Source of the DNA: an uncultured Eubacteriales bacterium
Lineage (GTDB): Bacteria; Bacillota; Clostridia; Christensenellales; CAG-138
Direction of reading: 5' to 3'
Assembly (NCBI GenBank): GCA_900544555.1
Contig: UQWD01000001.1
Coordinates: 186,001-250,000 of the forward strand
DNA length: 64,000 nucleotides
The notes below the pieces were generated by a model. The model was given only the letters and a program-made list of their open reading frames with translations, had not been told where the DNA came from and did no database searches. This document shows, piece after piece, positions 23,549-32,707 of the stretch; the first letter of the stretch is position 1; each line of letters begins with the position of its first letter. The position numbers and the translations under genes are program-made.

Positions 23549-24487
23549 TCATCGCGCGTTGTTTTCAATAACGTTATCGATAAAACGCCGCACCAGCTCA
23601 TAGACCTCAAGCCTGTTCGTTTCATTGAGCATTTCGTGCCTGCCGCCCTCGTAGATATGCAGTTCGACCCTGTGGCCAGTTTGCCTGAGCTTTTGAGCGA
23701 CCTCACGCACGCCTTTGGCGTTGGCTCCAACGGGATCCCTATCCCCCGCAAACATGAGAATCGGCACGTCCGGCACTTTAGCCGCCCAATCCTTATGGCT
23801 GACCTCTCCAAGCCCCGTATACAGATCACGAAACCCGCCGGCCGTAAAAGTAAAGCCGCAGAGCGGATCCGCGAGATACCTGTCAACCTGAGCTTCGTCG
23901 GAGCAAAGCCAGTCTTTATCGGTTCTGTTGGGTTGAAACGCTTTATTGTAGGCGCCGAAAGAGAGCCTATCGAGCGTTTTGCTTGGCGTCATCGCCCCCT
24001 TTAAGGCCGTTTCAACCTTCGCTATCAATCCGGCAATCGGAAGGGCCGGGTTTTTACCCGCAGTACCTGAAAAGATGAACGCATCGATGTCGGAGCCATG
24101 ACGGGAAGCATAGGTTCTGGCCAAAAAAGAGCCCATACTGTGTCCTAAAAGGATATAAGGCACGCCTGGATACTCATCTTTAACGCGAGTGTAAAGCGTA
24201 CGCATATCATTAATAAGGCATGTCCAGCCGTTTTGCTTTGAAAAGTAGCCCATATGCCTGCCGTCGCGTATGCTTTTGCCGTGACCCGCATGGTCGTTAG
24301 CTGTTACCGCGATACCGTTTTGGCACAGGTAGCGCGCAAACTCATCATACCTTTCTATATGCTCCGCCATACCATGCGCTATTTGCAGGACAGCCCGCGC
24401 CATCGTATCCGGCCGCCATAACCTCGCATGAATATCGCATTCTTTAGTAGCGGACGGAAAACTTAAGTCTTTCACTTGTATCAACAC
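23549..24487 (-). CDS. Alpha/beta hydrolase, monoacylglycerol lipase-like
   Basis: Serine hydrolase of the lysophospholipase/MGL group: oxyanion segment LQIAHGMAEHIERYDEFA, nucleophile elbow GHSMGS, acid FAGDRDPVG, histidine GGRHEMLNE. No signal peptide, so cytosolic. A longer frame begins ATG 24514, but AAGGAG lies inside that extension and sits seven bases before GTG 24487, which I take as the start (312 residues). Divergent from a LysR regulator 100 bp away, the usual arrangement for regulator and target. Confidence 0.87.
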   Translation of the reverse strand: MLIQVKDLSFPSATKECDIHARLWRPDTMARAVLQIAHGMAEHIERYDEFARYLCQNGIAVTANDHAGHGKSIRDGRHMGYFSKQNGWTCLINDMRTLYTRVKDEYPGVPYILLGHSMGSFLARTYASRHGSDIDAFIFSGTAGKNPALPIAGLIAKVETALKGAMTPSKTLDRLSFGAYNKAFQPNRTDKDWLCSDEAQVDRYLADPLCGFTFTAGGFRDLYTGLGEVSHKDWAAKVPDVPILMFAGDRDPVGANAKGVREVAQKLRQTGHRVELHIYEGGRHEMLNETNRLEVYELVRRFIDNVIENNAR

Positions 24488-24584
24488 GTAGAATCTCCTT
24501 ATATTATATTGCATTATCCTGATAAATACATTATAATCCTATTATGTAATTTAGCAACAAATTTAAATTCTGGGGGGTTGCCAT

Positions 24585-25472
24585 ATGGGTGCTGATTTGG
24601 ATCTGTACAGCATTTTCTGTACCGTCGCCCGCTGTGGAAGCCTGTCTCAAGCCGCAAAGGAGCTTTTTGTAAGCCAGCCGGCAGTCAGCCAATCGATGCA
24701 TAGGCTCGAATACGCATTGGATTGCAAGCTGTTCACGCGCACCAGCCGTGGAATATCGCTTACAAACGAGGGGCGAGTATTATTCAGTTATGCCGATAAG
24801 GCTATAAGCCTTATCGGAGCGGCTGAAGATCGTCTAAACATGATGCGCACGCTCCAGTCCGGCGGGTTGATGATAGGCGCAAGCGATACGCTCTGTCAAT
24901 TCTTCCTACTTCCCTGCCTGAAGAAATTCCATGCCGAGCATCCCGATATTCGGCTCCATGTAACAAACCGCACTACCCCTGAGACGATTGAATTGCTAAA
25001 AATAGGTAAGGTTGATATAGCGCTTGTGAATCTCCCGGTGGAGGACAAATCGTTAAACGTTCGTGAATGCCATCAGGTTCATGATGTTTTCGTGGCCTCC
25101 AACCGCTTTATTCACCTAAAGGATCGTTCCGTTACTATTGAAATGCTTTCTCGCGAGCCGCTGATATTGCTTGAGAAGGCGTCTAATTCACGCAAGTATA
25201 TAGATAATTACGCCTCGTGCCATCATACAACCTTACAGCCTGAAATTGAGCTTGGCGCGCATAATCTGCTGATAGAATTCGCGAAAATCGGCTTAGGAAT
25301 CGCCTGCGTAACGCGTGAATACGCAAACATCCCTCCAAACTGCCCGGATTTATTTGAAATCAGGCTCGATTCCCCGATCCCTCCAAGGGCAATCGGCCTT
25401 ATTACATTAGAGGATTTTCCACTATCCGCCGCCGCGGAACGATTCATTGAAATTGTGATGAAGCAGCAATAG
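24585..25472 (+). CDS. LysR-family transcriptional regulator, 295 aa
   Basis: N-terminal winged HTH (LDLYSIFCTVARCGSLSQAA, LFVSQPAVSQSMHRLEYAL, LFTRTSRGISLTNEGRVL), then a substrate-binding domain with GGLMIGASDTLCQFFLLPCL and KVDIALVNLPV. GGGGGG is upstream of the ATG. Divergent from the hydrolase gene, so it may regulate that gene and itself from the shared 100-bp region. Effector unknown. Confidence 0.93.
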   Translation: MGADLDLYSIFCTVARCGSLSQAAKELFVSQPAVSQSMHRLEYALDCKLFTRTSRGISLTNEGRVLFSYADKAISLIGAAEDRLNMMRTLQSGGLMIGASDTLCQFFLLPCLKKFHAEHPDIRLHVTNRTTPETIELLKIGKVDIALVNLPVEDKSLNVRECHQVHDVFVASNRFIHLKDRSVTIEMLSREPLILLEKASNSRKYIDNYASCHHTTLQPEIELGAHNLLIEFAKIGLGIACVTREYANIPPNCPDLFEIRLDSPIPPRAIGLITLEDFPLSAAAERFIEIVMKQQ

Positions 25473-25509
25473 TTAAGAGTATGGTGTACGTAAAACAACG
25501 CCGCATTAG

Positions 25510-25540
25510 AAAAAGCAGTTCGATTCATCAACTGCTTTTT
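25510..25540 (+). terminator. Terminator of the LysR gene
   Basis: AAAAAGCAGTT / AACTGCTTTTT, 11-bp stem with a 9-base loop and a T-run in the 3' arm (TTTTTTCTA), 38 bp past the stop. Confidence 0.9.
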
Positions 25541-25801
25541 TCTAAATCCAAACCTATTATTATGTTGAACCCTTACGTTGCTTTTTGTTTCGGCCGGTAT
25601 CCCACCGGTTCGCCTTGCACACACAGCGGCGGGAATACCAACCTGTTAAGCGTTTGGCATAAGGGATTGGTTTCGAGCGGCGGTTCGCTTTTTCTCTTCA
25701 CTGATAATATAAAAGACCAGACTTTAAGCGGCGACGGCATGCTTTTATTGACGTTTCTTGAGCCAACAAATGAGGAAGCATCGTTTGCCGCTCACATTTA
25801 G
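25541..25801. other. Convergent intergenic region
   Basis: A 106-codon plus-strand frame covers this stretch, but its 5' part is the LysR terminator and it has no ribosome site, so I do not call it a gene. Confidence 0.5.
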
Positions 25802-26428
25802 CTAAATCATTTCCTCATTGCTCGAGTAAACAGAGGGCATCCTGCCGTCCGACGTGCACATATAATCTACCGAGGGCAGCGGCACGTACGAGGCGCGGGA
25901 ACGGTTCCACCATTGACGCATTGTCTGCCGGTCGGGTTTAGTACCCTCCGGGAAAAACGTGATGAATTTGAGTGAGTACATATCGCAAGACGTTTGCGTA
26001 TTGGTGTCTTCATTAAACAGTATGAAAAAGCTTTGCCCTACCGTAGTAAGCAAACCCATCTGTACTCTCATACCCTGCGTACCGATGAGCAGTTCGCAAA
26101 CTACATATCTGCCGACCGATTCAGCAAGCATTTCCTGTAGCGTGCGTGCGTCAACCTGTGAAGGGACGCTCTCAAAAACACTATTTCTGTCGGATGAACC
26201 TGACGCTGTACCCCTGAAGCCGGGCCTGTAAGACGGCCCGCCCATTGACCCAAAGCTGTAGGTCTGCGCGCCCATTGACCCGGGGCTGTTAGGCTGCATA
26301 CCCATTGACCCTGCGCCGTAGGACGCTGCCCCCGATCCCATTGGGCTGAACCCCATGGGGCCGCCCGCATTTTGATCTTCCATAGCCTGTGTTTGAAAGT
26401 TGCCGCTATAACTGTTATTATGCATCAT
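25802..26428 (-). CDS. Possible GerQ-like spore coat protein with Gly/Met repeats, 208 aa
   Basis: The N-terminal ~75 residues are low-complexity with a ten-residue repeat (GAGSMGMQPN, SPGSMGAQTY, SFGSMGGPSY). Residues ~95-160 form a compact domain (ESVGRYVVCELLIGTQGMRV, GQSFFILFNEDTN, DMYSLKFITFF) whose strand order resembles the C-terminal domain of the coat protein GerQ (...GKLATVYM ... YLDYVTF). A helical tail with RQWWNRSR follows. AAAGGAG before ATG. The GerQ assignment is tentative; a cross-linked coat or surface protein is consistent with the repeats. Confidence 0.5.
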   Translation of the reverse strand: MMHNNSYSGNFQTQAMEDQNAGGPMGFSPMGSGAASYGAGSMGMQPNSPGSMGAQTYSFGSMGGPSYRPGFRGTASGSSDRNSVFESVPSQVDARTLQEMLAESVGRYVVCELLIGTQGMRVQMGLLTTVGQSFFILFNEDTNTQTSCDMYSLKFITFFPEGTKPDRQTMRQWWNRSRASYVPLPSVDYMCTSDGRMPSVYSSNEEMI

Positions 26429-26682
26429 AAATTTCTCCTTTCATGTCAACCGGCGCACTGCTCATTCAGCCAATAATCTATATATACAATCTATGTCGTA
26501 CCATTCATATTTGCACCGGATTTTTGCAAAATATCGCGTATTTTGCTGTGCTTATATCATAATATTAAAAAACACCGGTCGATTCTGAAAAGGCAGCCCG
26601 CCGGTAACGATCCCGGCAGGCTGTTGAGCGCGCGCCCTCATTTATGTTCAGGCTTATCGTATGATAGGCGGTCAGCCAGCGG
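26429..26682. other. Intergenic region
   Basis: No gene. CAGCCCGCCGGTAACGATCC-CGGCAGGCTG near 26,592-26,623 can form a hairpin (CAGCC.GCCGG / CCGGCAGGCTG) that would end the minus-strand gene at 26,683. Confidence 0.45.
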
Positions 26683-27634
26683 TCATGGCACATTCTGCTT
26701 GATATTGACCTTAAACTTCTGCGTAGAGGATTTTGTCCCCATCAGTCCGATGTGCATCTGATAATAACAGTTTTTTCTCTGCAGATAGAACGGGGACTGC
26801 ATAAGCGCTTGATACGCGTATTTATTGCCCCCGGCGTTGGATAACGGCGCAGTTTCCGATATATAATTTTTGATTGAACCCGACGAGGTTTTTGTTAGCG
26901 ATATTGCGTAATTATACAGCGCGTAGAAGGTTCTTGCGTTCAGACCCGTCACGCTGCCGGACAATCGGGCTGTGGCGTACGCGAGGTTTAATATCCTTGA
27001 AATATCCGTAACGCTCGTATCCTTTCCTGATCCCTTAATGTAATAACCGCCGAAGTATACGCGCCCGGTTCCTGTATTGGTTATCTTCAAATCCATCGTC
27101 GGCTTGGGCGCGGTCCAGCAGGTATCCTTATTGACAACCCGGATATAGCTCCCATACTCTCTTATCAAAACGGAACGATGTTTTTTGGTTTCAAGTACGA
27201 TTTCATCGTTTTCATAGAAGAAGGCTCTGGAGCCGGATAAGCTCATATGCCATTCATAATACCCATCCGCATAGCCCGAGCGGGTCATATAGGAATAAGC
27301 ATAGTTGCTGTTATTGTTATTTAAGTTTGCAGTTAGCTGCCCGCTGACGCTCGAATCGCTTGGATATGAGCTTCGCGAATTCGTTGTACGGAAAGCGGAG
27401 GCGTTCACATAAACGTATTGCTTCCTCTTGTGAATTTATTACATTTAACCCCGTTGTATGTAACCTGTGAAAATGTATCGTGTAATTCCATTGCGCAAAG
27501 CATATAATCCATAGCCGTTACTGGCATTGAGGTTATGGAAGAATAGGGCCCGTAGGTCGCGGCAAGCGCGTTGGAACAGGGATAAAGGCAAGGAGAAGGA
27601 TAAGCGTAAGTAATAACACTGAAATCTTTTTCAT
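26683..27634 (-). pseudogene. Secreted protein gene interrupted by two frameshifts
   Basis: ATG 27634 encodes a strong signal peptide (MKKISVLLLTLILLLAFIPV). One base is missing right after it; in the next frame the text continues NALAATYGPYSSITSMPVTA, then AMDYMLCAMELHDTFSQVTY, until a second shift near 27,422, after which YVYVNASAFRTTNSRSSY leads into the 240-residue open remainder (26,683-27,408). That remainder is beta-rich with many Ser/Tyr/Gly. A second ATG at 27,651 with AGGAG upstream runs straight into a TGA. Either a decayed exported protein or two sequencing errors. Family unknown. Confidence 0.65.
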
Positions 27635-27651
27635 GCGGGAATACTTTTCAT

Positions 27652-27963
27652 GGTATGATGCTCCTCTCGTGTTAAAAATGAACTGATGAATCATCGACAG
27701 AAAGTACAAAAAAAGAAAGTGCGAGCCTCCTAATTAAATATTACATTTTATCCGCCTCCTGAAAATATAATTATGATTGCTACAACAGTGTAGCTCCGAA
27801 TTTAATTTCTATTTAGTCAAGATGTATTTTAAATTAGCCGGACAAGCCTGTTTTCAGTTTAATCAGCATTTAGAATCTAGTATCATTTACCCGCAGGTCA
27901 AGTGTTTTCAATACTCTTTTAACTTAATTGTATCCTTTTATGTGCTTAAGTACGATTTATTAT
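27652..27963. other. AT-rich intergenic region
   Basis: No supported gene; a plus-strand 76-codon frame has AT-biased content and no ribosome site. Confidence 0.45.
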
Positions 27964-28350
27964 TTAAATATAAGAATCTGATTGAATTTGAATGCCGGCG
28001 CTGTTAAACAAGGATATCGTTATGCTTTGATCGGGATTAGATACAACTTCAAAAACATAATATCCGGGGAGGCCTTCCTTATCGGTAAACGAAACAGTAA
28101 CATATTCGGTGCCAAATCCCGTAACCTCAAATACCAGAGCGTCCCGCGCCTGCTTATCGGTCAATATATCCTTATCATATTTCAATTCGTATCCTGAAAT
28201 ATCCAAGCCCTCGTCCACAAATAATTCTATCGTTTTGTCTTCATAGTTGTAATTAAAATAGGTATATTCATTTGAACAGGACGCCGCCGCAAACAATACA
28301 AGTAAAAACAGCGCAACGGGTACGAGCAGCCCTAACAGCTTCTTTACCAT
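27964..28350 (-). CDS. Lipoprotein of unknown function, 128 aa
   Basis: MVKKLLGLLVPVALFLLVLFAAASC is a lipoprotein signal peptide with lipobox AASC, so the mature protein (from CSNEYTYFNY) is lipid-anchored outside the membrane. The ~100-residue remainder is beta-rich and acidic (ELFVDEGLDISGYELKYDKD, TEYVTVSFTDKEG), one Ig-like domain by size. AGGAGG precedes the ATG. Stand-alone; partner unknown. Confidence 0.75.
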   Translation of the reverse strand: MVKKLLGLLVPVALFLLVLFAAASCSNEYTYFNYNYEDKTIELFVDEGLDISGYELKYDKDILTDKQARDALVFEVTGFGTEYVTVSFTDKEGLPGYYVFEVVSNPDQSITISLFNSAGIQIQSDSYI

Positions 28351-28517
28351 GATAAGCCTCCTTATGCTGTGTTGAATTTATTATAACACATCCTTTTACA
28401 ACTGTTTATAGTTTTCCTTCAAAATAAGTGAGCCTGCCGCCGACCGCGCATTTTTCATTTCTGGATAAGCGGATGGCCGCTCTATGTAAACGCGTAATTA
28501 CCGCTTCACTCTATCGA

Positions 28518-28547
28518 CGGGCGCCCCGCCGGGAGACGGGGCGCCCG
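28518..28547 (-). terminator. Terminator of buk
   Basis: 11-bp GC stem (CGGGCGCCCCG / CGGGGCGCCCG) with an 8-base loop just after the buk stop on the minus strand. Confidence 0.75.
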
Positions 28548-28551
28548 CGTT

Positions 28552-29628
28552 TTATCCCACGTACTCTCTCGGCTCTTCCTCTCCACTGAGAACGCGCAGC
28601 GCGCCCTGGGCCAGCGCCTTAAGCTCATCCTCGCCCGGATAAATAACAATGGGCGCCATATCCCCAACATACCTTGAAATCAGGCTCGTAAACCGCTTCG
28701 AGTACGCTACGCCCCCCGTGAGTATTACGGCCTCAGCCTTGCCTTGAAGCGCAGCGAGCATAGCGCCTATGGTCTTAGCGACGTTATACGCCATCGACTC
28801 AAACACCAGCTTGGCGCGTTCATCCCCATCGTCCATCATCTTTTCGCATTCGCGCATATCGGTTGTGTTCAGGTGCGCGCTTACGCCGCCGCGCTTGGAT
28901 ACGAACGCGAGCAGCTCGCTTTCGGTATACTTGCCGGAAAAGCACAGGCGAATAAGCGGATCCGCCTGTATCGCCCCGCACCGCTCGGGGGAGAACGGCC
29001 CTTCCCCATTGATGCCGTCGCTCACGTCGACGACCCTTCCGCCAAAGTGCGCGCCAACGGATATGCCCCCGCCCAGATGCGCAACCACCAGCGAGCAATC
29101 CTCATACCGCTTATGGTTATCACGTGCATACTGGCGGGCGACAGCCTTTTGATTCAGCGCGTGAAAAACGCAAAGGCGTTCCAGCCCGGGGATACCCGTA
29201 ATGTGCGCAACCGGGATGCGTTCGTCCACAACGACGGGATCGACGATGTAGGAGGGTTTCCCATATCGCGCGCCAAGCTCATGGGCAAAAATCCCGCCAA
29301 GAGCCGATGCGTGCCGGGTAGCGCTTGTATACTGAAGGTCGTGCAGCATTCGTTCATTAACCGGATATACCCCGCTCGCCAGCGGAGCGATTATGCCGCC
29401 CCTGCCCACAAACGCGTCAATGGTCTCTAATCCAATCCCATGCTTCTCAATAAGCTCCAATATCAGCTTAAGCCGCATATCTTTTTGTTCCATAATAGAA
29501 CCGTACTGATCCAAATCCTCCTTTGAATGGCGTATGACTTCTTCAAACAACAGCGCTTCATTATCAAACACGCCGATCTTGGTGGATGTGGATCCGGGGT
29601 TTATGGATAAAATCCGGTATACTTTCAT
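28552..29628 (-). CDS. buk: Butyrate kinase
   Basis: Converts butyryl phosphate and ADP to butyrate and ATP (or the reverse), the last step of one butyrate route. ATG 29628 (MKVYRILSINPGSTSTKIG) is chosen for AAGGAG nine bases before; the longer frame has none. ASKHA-fold motifs: SINPGSTSTKIGVF phosphate loop, VGRGG, VVAHLGGGISVGA adenosine loop, ILTGGVAYS. 358 residues, normal for Buk and shorter than acetate kinase. No ptb gene is adjacent, so a phosphobutyryl transferase must be elsewhere or the substrate is another branched acid. Confidence 0.93.
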   Translation of the reverse strand: MKVYRILSINPGSTSTKIGVFDNEALLFEEVIRHSKEDLDQYGSIMEQKDMRLKLILELIEKHGIGLETIDAFVGRGGIIAPLASGVYPVNERMLHDLQYTSATRHASALGGIFAHELGARYGKPSYIVDPVVVDERIPVAHITGIPGLERLCVFHALNQKAVARQYARDNHKRYEDCSLVVAHLGGGISVGAHFGGRVVDVSDGINGEGPFSPERCGAIQADPLIRLCFSGKYTESELLAFVSKRGGVSAHLNTTDMRECEKMMDDGDERAKLVFESMAYNVAKTIGAMLAALQGKAEAVILTGGVAYSKRFTSLISRYVGDMAPIVIYPGEDELKALAQGALRVLSGEEEPREYVG

Positions 29629-29860
29629 CAGCTCCCGCTCCTTTATTTTTATTCTCATTTTGCGCGAAAATCGCGGCCTTACGGCCGCCGCCCAAACAAC
29701 CACATAAAATTTTAACATAGCCGGGTTACTTTAGCAATGACGGGCGTAAAGAACAATCCTCTTAAAGCGCATGTCATATAACATCAGTCTTAAAAAACGC
29801 TCGGTTTACGTTTCCACGTACGCCAAATGCAAAAAAGTGCGCTTAGCCGGGGTATAGGCA

Positions 29861-30673
29861 TTATTGATACCCTACGGTTTTAGTTGTTTTTTCAGATATT
29901 AAGGAGTTCATATTCCCAGGCTTATATCCTTCCAAATCAAGCGAGACGTACCGGAACCCTGCCTTCACGCCCGCTGCGGTTATCTGCCCGCGCATGGCAA
30001 CCGCTTCTTCTATGCGTTGTTGTGGCGTCTCAATACGGACCATATCCCCGTAATACCTTGCGCGAACCATTGTAAAGCCAAGCTCGCGGAGCGACGACTC
30101 AACCGCTTCTACCCGCTTAAGCGCCTCGGGCGTAATTATAGTATCATGCGGTATCCTCGTAGCAAGGCAGGCGTTGGCGGGAATGTACCGCGTCGGCAGG
30201 CCCTCGGATAGCTCCCTGATCTTTTCCTTCCCAATCCCCGCCTCAATAAACGGGCTTTTTACGCCAAGCTCGCGCAACGCGCGCATACCGGGCCTGTAAT
30301 CCGCCTTGTCGTCGGTATTGCCGCCGTCAAAGACAATATTGAACCCGCGCTCGCCGGCGGCTTGCATAACAGCGGCGAACATCGCGCGCTTGCAATAATA
30401 ACAGCGCATAAAATCATTGCGCCGCACCTCCTCTAGCGCCAGCGGCTTTAAGTTCACCACTACAAGCGCAACGCCAAGCATGCCGGCAACCTGTTCGGCC
30501 ATTCTCATCTCATGCCTTGGGAAAAAACACGAATCCACCGTTACGGCCAGCACCCGGCCACGCCCAAGGCTTTGGACGGCTTCGCGCAAGATGCAGGCGC
30601 TGTCGACCCCTCCCGACAGGGCGACGGCGGCTTTGCCGTACGTTTTTAGTATGTTGTTTAGCGCTTTATGCAT
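29861..30673 (-). CDS. larE: ATP-dependent sacrificial sulfur transferase LarE-like
   Basis: LarE adenylates a pyridinium carboxylate and gives up a cysteine sulfur when building the nickel-pincer cofactor of lactate racemase. Present: PP-loop ALSGGVDSACILREA, VTVDSCFFPRHE, RCYYCKRAMFAAV, FDGGNTDDKADYRPG and NACLATRIPH, whose Cys corresponds to the sacrificial residue. 270 residues, usual length. No larB, larC or larA lies in the window, so pathway context is missing. It follows the OGG-like gene by 14 bases and is probably co-transcribed. Confidence 0.88.
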   Translation of the reverse strand: MHKALNNILKTYGKAAVALSGGVDSACILREAVQSLGRGRVLAVTVDSCFFPRHEMRMAEQVAGMLGVALVVVNLKPLALEEVRRNDFMRCYYCKRAMFAAVMQAAGERGFNIVFDGGNTDDKADYRPGMRALRELGVKSPFIEAGIGKEKIRELSEGLPTRYIPANACLATRIPHDTIITPEALKRVEAVESSLRELGFTMVRARYYGDMVRIETPQQRIEEAVAMRGQITAAGVKAGFRYVSLDLEGYKPGNMNSLISEKTTKTVGYQ

Positions 30674-30687
30674 ATTGCTCTATCATC

Positions 30688-31548
30688 TTATGCGCCCAAT
30701 TTGCTTTCGCGCGCATAGTAAAACACGTATTGCTGTACTATTCCGGCAAGCTCCCCAAGCTCGCTGATAGCCGCCTGTTTCTGCGCCCCGCTGAAGCTTT
30801 GCCCTCCAAACCAGATTTCGCGCATCGCCCGGTTCATCCACACGTCCATCGGAAACGCTCTTGTATGCCCAAGGGAAAAGAGCAGCGCGCAATCCGCCAC
30901 CTTCGGCCCAACGCCCGGGAAGCGCATAAGCTCTTTACGCGCATCCTCAAGCGGCAAATCTCTGAGCTTAAGAAGGTCATAACCCTCAGCGATAATACCT
31001 GCGGTTTGATGTATAAACGGGGCTCGGTAACCGAGGCCGAGCGAACGAAGCGCCTCGAGCGGGATACGGGCGAGCGCACACGGCGTCGGAAACTTGTGCT
31101 TTATGCCCGTAAACGTATCCATCGCTTCCCCGGCAGCTGCGCATAGCCTCCCAATAATGCCCTGTATTCGGCCGAGATTGTTGTTGGCCGATATGATGAA
31201 GGAGATTAAAGTTTCAAAGGGCTCCTGTTTAAATACGTGAATTCCCGAAGAGCATGGAAGGCAGACAGACAACGCCTTATTCGCGCGCAGCTTATCTTCA
31301 AGACCGGCATAATTGCCGTCAAGATCCAGATATTCCCGCCATTTTGCGGCCTCATGGGGCGTACAAGGATTGATGTAAAGCGTTTCCGCCTCCTGCTTCA
31401 AAACGGCGCACCTGTCCGAAACCACGCCCATCCAGCCATCCCCGCGTTTTTCCCAGCGAAACGCCTGGCCGCACGCGCATGAGCGCGCAAGGTTAAAACA
31501 CTTAATGCCTGTGAATACCGCGCCGTTATCTTTAAAAATTACCCGCAT
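30688..31548 (-). CDS. OGG1-like 8-oxoguanine DNA glycosylase / AP lyase
   Basis: HhH-GPD superfamily. N-terminal OGG_N-like domain (CFNLARSCACGQAFRWEK) typical for OGG1, absent from MutY/Nth. Then TLISFIISANNNLGRIQGII, the hairpin FPGVGPKVADCAL with the catalytic lysine, and FPMDVWMNRAM with the conserved aspartate. Excises 8-oxoG opposite C. Start ATG 31548 follows GGGGGG by seven bases; earlier in-frame ATGs are less well placed. The window also has an Fpg, so two unrelated 8-oxoG glycosylases are present. Downstream of rpmA, upstream of larE. Confidence 0.9.
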   Translation of the reverse strand: MRVIFKDNGAVFTGIKCFNLARSCACGQAFRWEKRGDGWMGVVSDRCAVLKQEAETLYINPCTPHEAAKWREYLDLDGNYAGLEDKLRANKALSVCLPCSSGIHVFKQEPFETLISFIISANNNLGRIQGIIGRLCAAAGEAMDTFTGIKHKFPTPCALARIPLEALRSLGLGYRAPFIHQTAGIIAEGYDLLKLRDLPLEDARKELMRFPGVGPKVADCALLFSLGHTRAFPMDVWMNRAMREIWFGGQSFSGAQKQAAISELGELAGIVQQYVFYYARESKLGA

Positions 31549-31650
31549 AATCATCCCCCCCATCCCCTTAATGCGAGAAAACGGCCCGCTCATCGCGTTA
31601 TACGCAAAAAAGCGGACCGCCCATCTGTTCCATACGTCAATTAAAGCTGG

Positions 31651-31947
31651 TTATTCAGCTACCGCTTCCTGCCGCTCATAAACGCTGACCTGCCTGCGTT
31701 TGTTCCGCTTGGTTTCAAAACGAACAACGCCGCTGACTTTCGCGAAAAGCGTATCGTCCTTGCCGATGCCTACGTTTGTGCCAGGATGGAAATGCGTGCC
31801 GCGCTGGCGCACGAGGATGTTTCCGGCCAGAACGAACTGCCCGTCTGCACGCTTAGGCCCTAAGCGCTTGGATTCGCTGTCGCGCCCGTTGCGCGAGCTG
31901 CCAACGCCCTTTTTATGTGCAAAAAGCTGAAGATTCATATTGAACAT
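31651..31947 (-). CDS. rpmA: 50S ribosomal protein L27 with cleavable N-terminus
   Basis: Large-subunit protein reaching the peptidyl-transferase centre. The N-terminus MFNMNLQLFAHKKGVGSSRN carries the Firmicute extension ending LQLFA, which Prp removes to expose the functional HKKG end. Body GQFVLAGNILVRQRGTHFHP is standard. GGAGG ten bases upstream. Directly after prp and rplU, the conserved order. Confidence 0.97.
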   Translation of the reverse strand: MFNMNLQLFAHKKGVGSSRNGRDSESKRLGPKRADGQFVLAGNILVRQRGTHFHPGTNVGIGKDDTLFAKVSGVVRFETKRNKRRQVSVYERQEAVAE

Positions 31948-31952
31948 GCGTT

Positions 31953-32276
31953 TTACACCTCCCTTTCCACAATTTTGAGGTATTTGCCATAATTCCCGGT
32001 GATGGAGCGGAGCCCCAACGCCATTGTTTCGAGTATTGCCTGCGCGCCCTCATGCCGAGCGGCCTGTTCACAGCTGCATTTCAAGTACCCTTCTTCAACC
32101 GTATACTCGACGCCCGGAAGTTTTATCGCCTCCGTCAGCCCCAATATGGCTGCCTGCGTCAGCGCCGATACCGCGCTGCATACGATATCCGAACCGTGTT
32201 CTTCCTGCCCTGCGTGCCCGCTTATGCAAAAGCCGGTCAGCCTACCCTTCGCGCGAAGCAACGTTGCATTGATCAT
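31953..32276 (-). CDS. prp: Ribosomal-processing cysteine protease Prp
   Basis: YsxB/Prp cleaves the L27 N-terminal extension. Catalytic His in ISGHAG and Cys in DIVCSAVSALTQA are both present. 107 residues, usual. Sits between rplU and rpmA with five- to six-base gaps, in the conserved operon, and its substrate L27 next door has the cleavage motif. Confidence 0.95.
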   Translation of the reverse strand: MINATLLRAKGRLTGFCISGHAGQEEHGSDIVCSAVSALTQAAILGLTEAIKLPGVEYTVEEGYLKCSCEQAARHEGAQAILETMALGLRSITGNYGKYLKIVEREV

Positions 32277-32282
32277 AATTAA

Positions 32283-32588
32283 TCAACCGATAGAGTTAAT
32301 CTTAACCATAGTATATGGCTGCCGATGGCCCTGTTTTTTCCGGTAATCCTTTTTCGGTTTGTATTTAAATACGACAACCTTTTTACCTTTGCCATGCCCG
32401 ACAACCTGCGCCGACGCGGAAACACCCTCTAATACGGGCTTGCCGACCTGAACGCCGCTATCGTCCGCAAGCATTAAAACCTCGAAGGAAACCTCTTCGC
32501 CTTCGTTTGCGTTGAGCTTCTCGACCATGATTTCATCGCCTGCTTCTACCTTGTACTGCTTACCGCCTGTACGAATAATCGCGTACAT
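32283..32588 (-). CDS. rplU: 50S ribosomal protein L21
   Basis: MYAIIRTGGKQYKVEAGDEI through GHGKGKKVVVFKYKPKKDYR to GHRQPYTMVKI, a full L21 of 101 residues binding 23S rRNA. ATG 32588 has GAGGAGGTGC nine bases upstream; the longer frame covers the leader RNA and is not coding. First gene of rplU-prp-rpmA. Confidence 0.97.
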   Translation of the reverse strand: MYAIIRTGGKQYKVEAGDEIMVEKLNANEGEEVSFEVLMLADDSGVQVGKPVLEGVSASAQVVGHGKGKKVVVFKYKPKKDYRKKQGHRQPYTMVKINSIG

Positions 32589-32595
32589 TATGCTG

Positions 32596-32672
32596 CACCT
32601 CCTCTTACCAGTCTCGCCCATGTAACGGCGGCGGGGAAAACCGCGCTTAAAAGCCGTCATGGAGCGGCTCAC
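32596..32672 (-). promoter_or_regulatory. L21 leader RNA
   Basis: The minus-strand 5' UTR has CGGTTTTCCCCGCCG, then TTACATGGGCGAGACTGG and TAAGAGGAGGTGCA, which matches the Firmicute ribosomal L21 leader as I know it. It presumably lets L21 bind and repress its own operon. Confidence 0.75.
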
Positions 32673-32678
32673 CGAATG

Positions 32679-32707
32679 ATTTTATCATAGAGGGCGCGCT
32701 GTGTCAA
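32679..32707 (-). promoter_or_regulatory. Sigma-A promoter of rplU-prp-rpmA
   Basis: TTGACA (32,707-32,702), 17-bp spacer, TAAAAT (32,684-32,679) on the minus strand, just before the L21 leader. Confidence 0.85.

Noticed and set aside
25481..25801. 106-codon frame after the LysR gene
   Set aside because: Begins in a strong intrinsic terminator and lacks a ribosome site.
26220..26380. Short tandem-like repeats considered as a CRISPR array
   Set aside because: Period ~30 bp, in frame with a coding sequence (GSMG repeats), no spacers of constant length and no cas genes in the window.
28552..29628. Annotation as acetate kinase
   Set aside because: Length and the SINPGSTSTKIG start fit butyrate kinase better.
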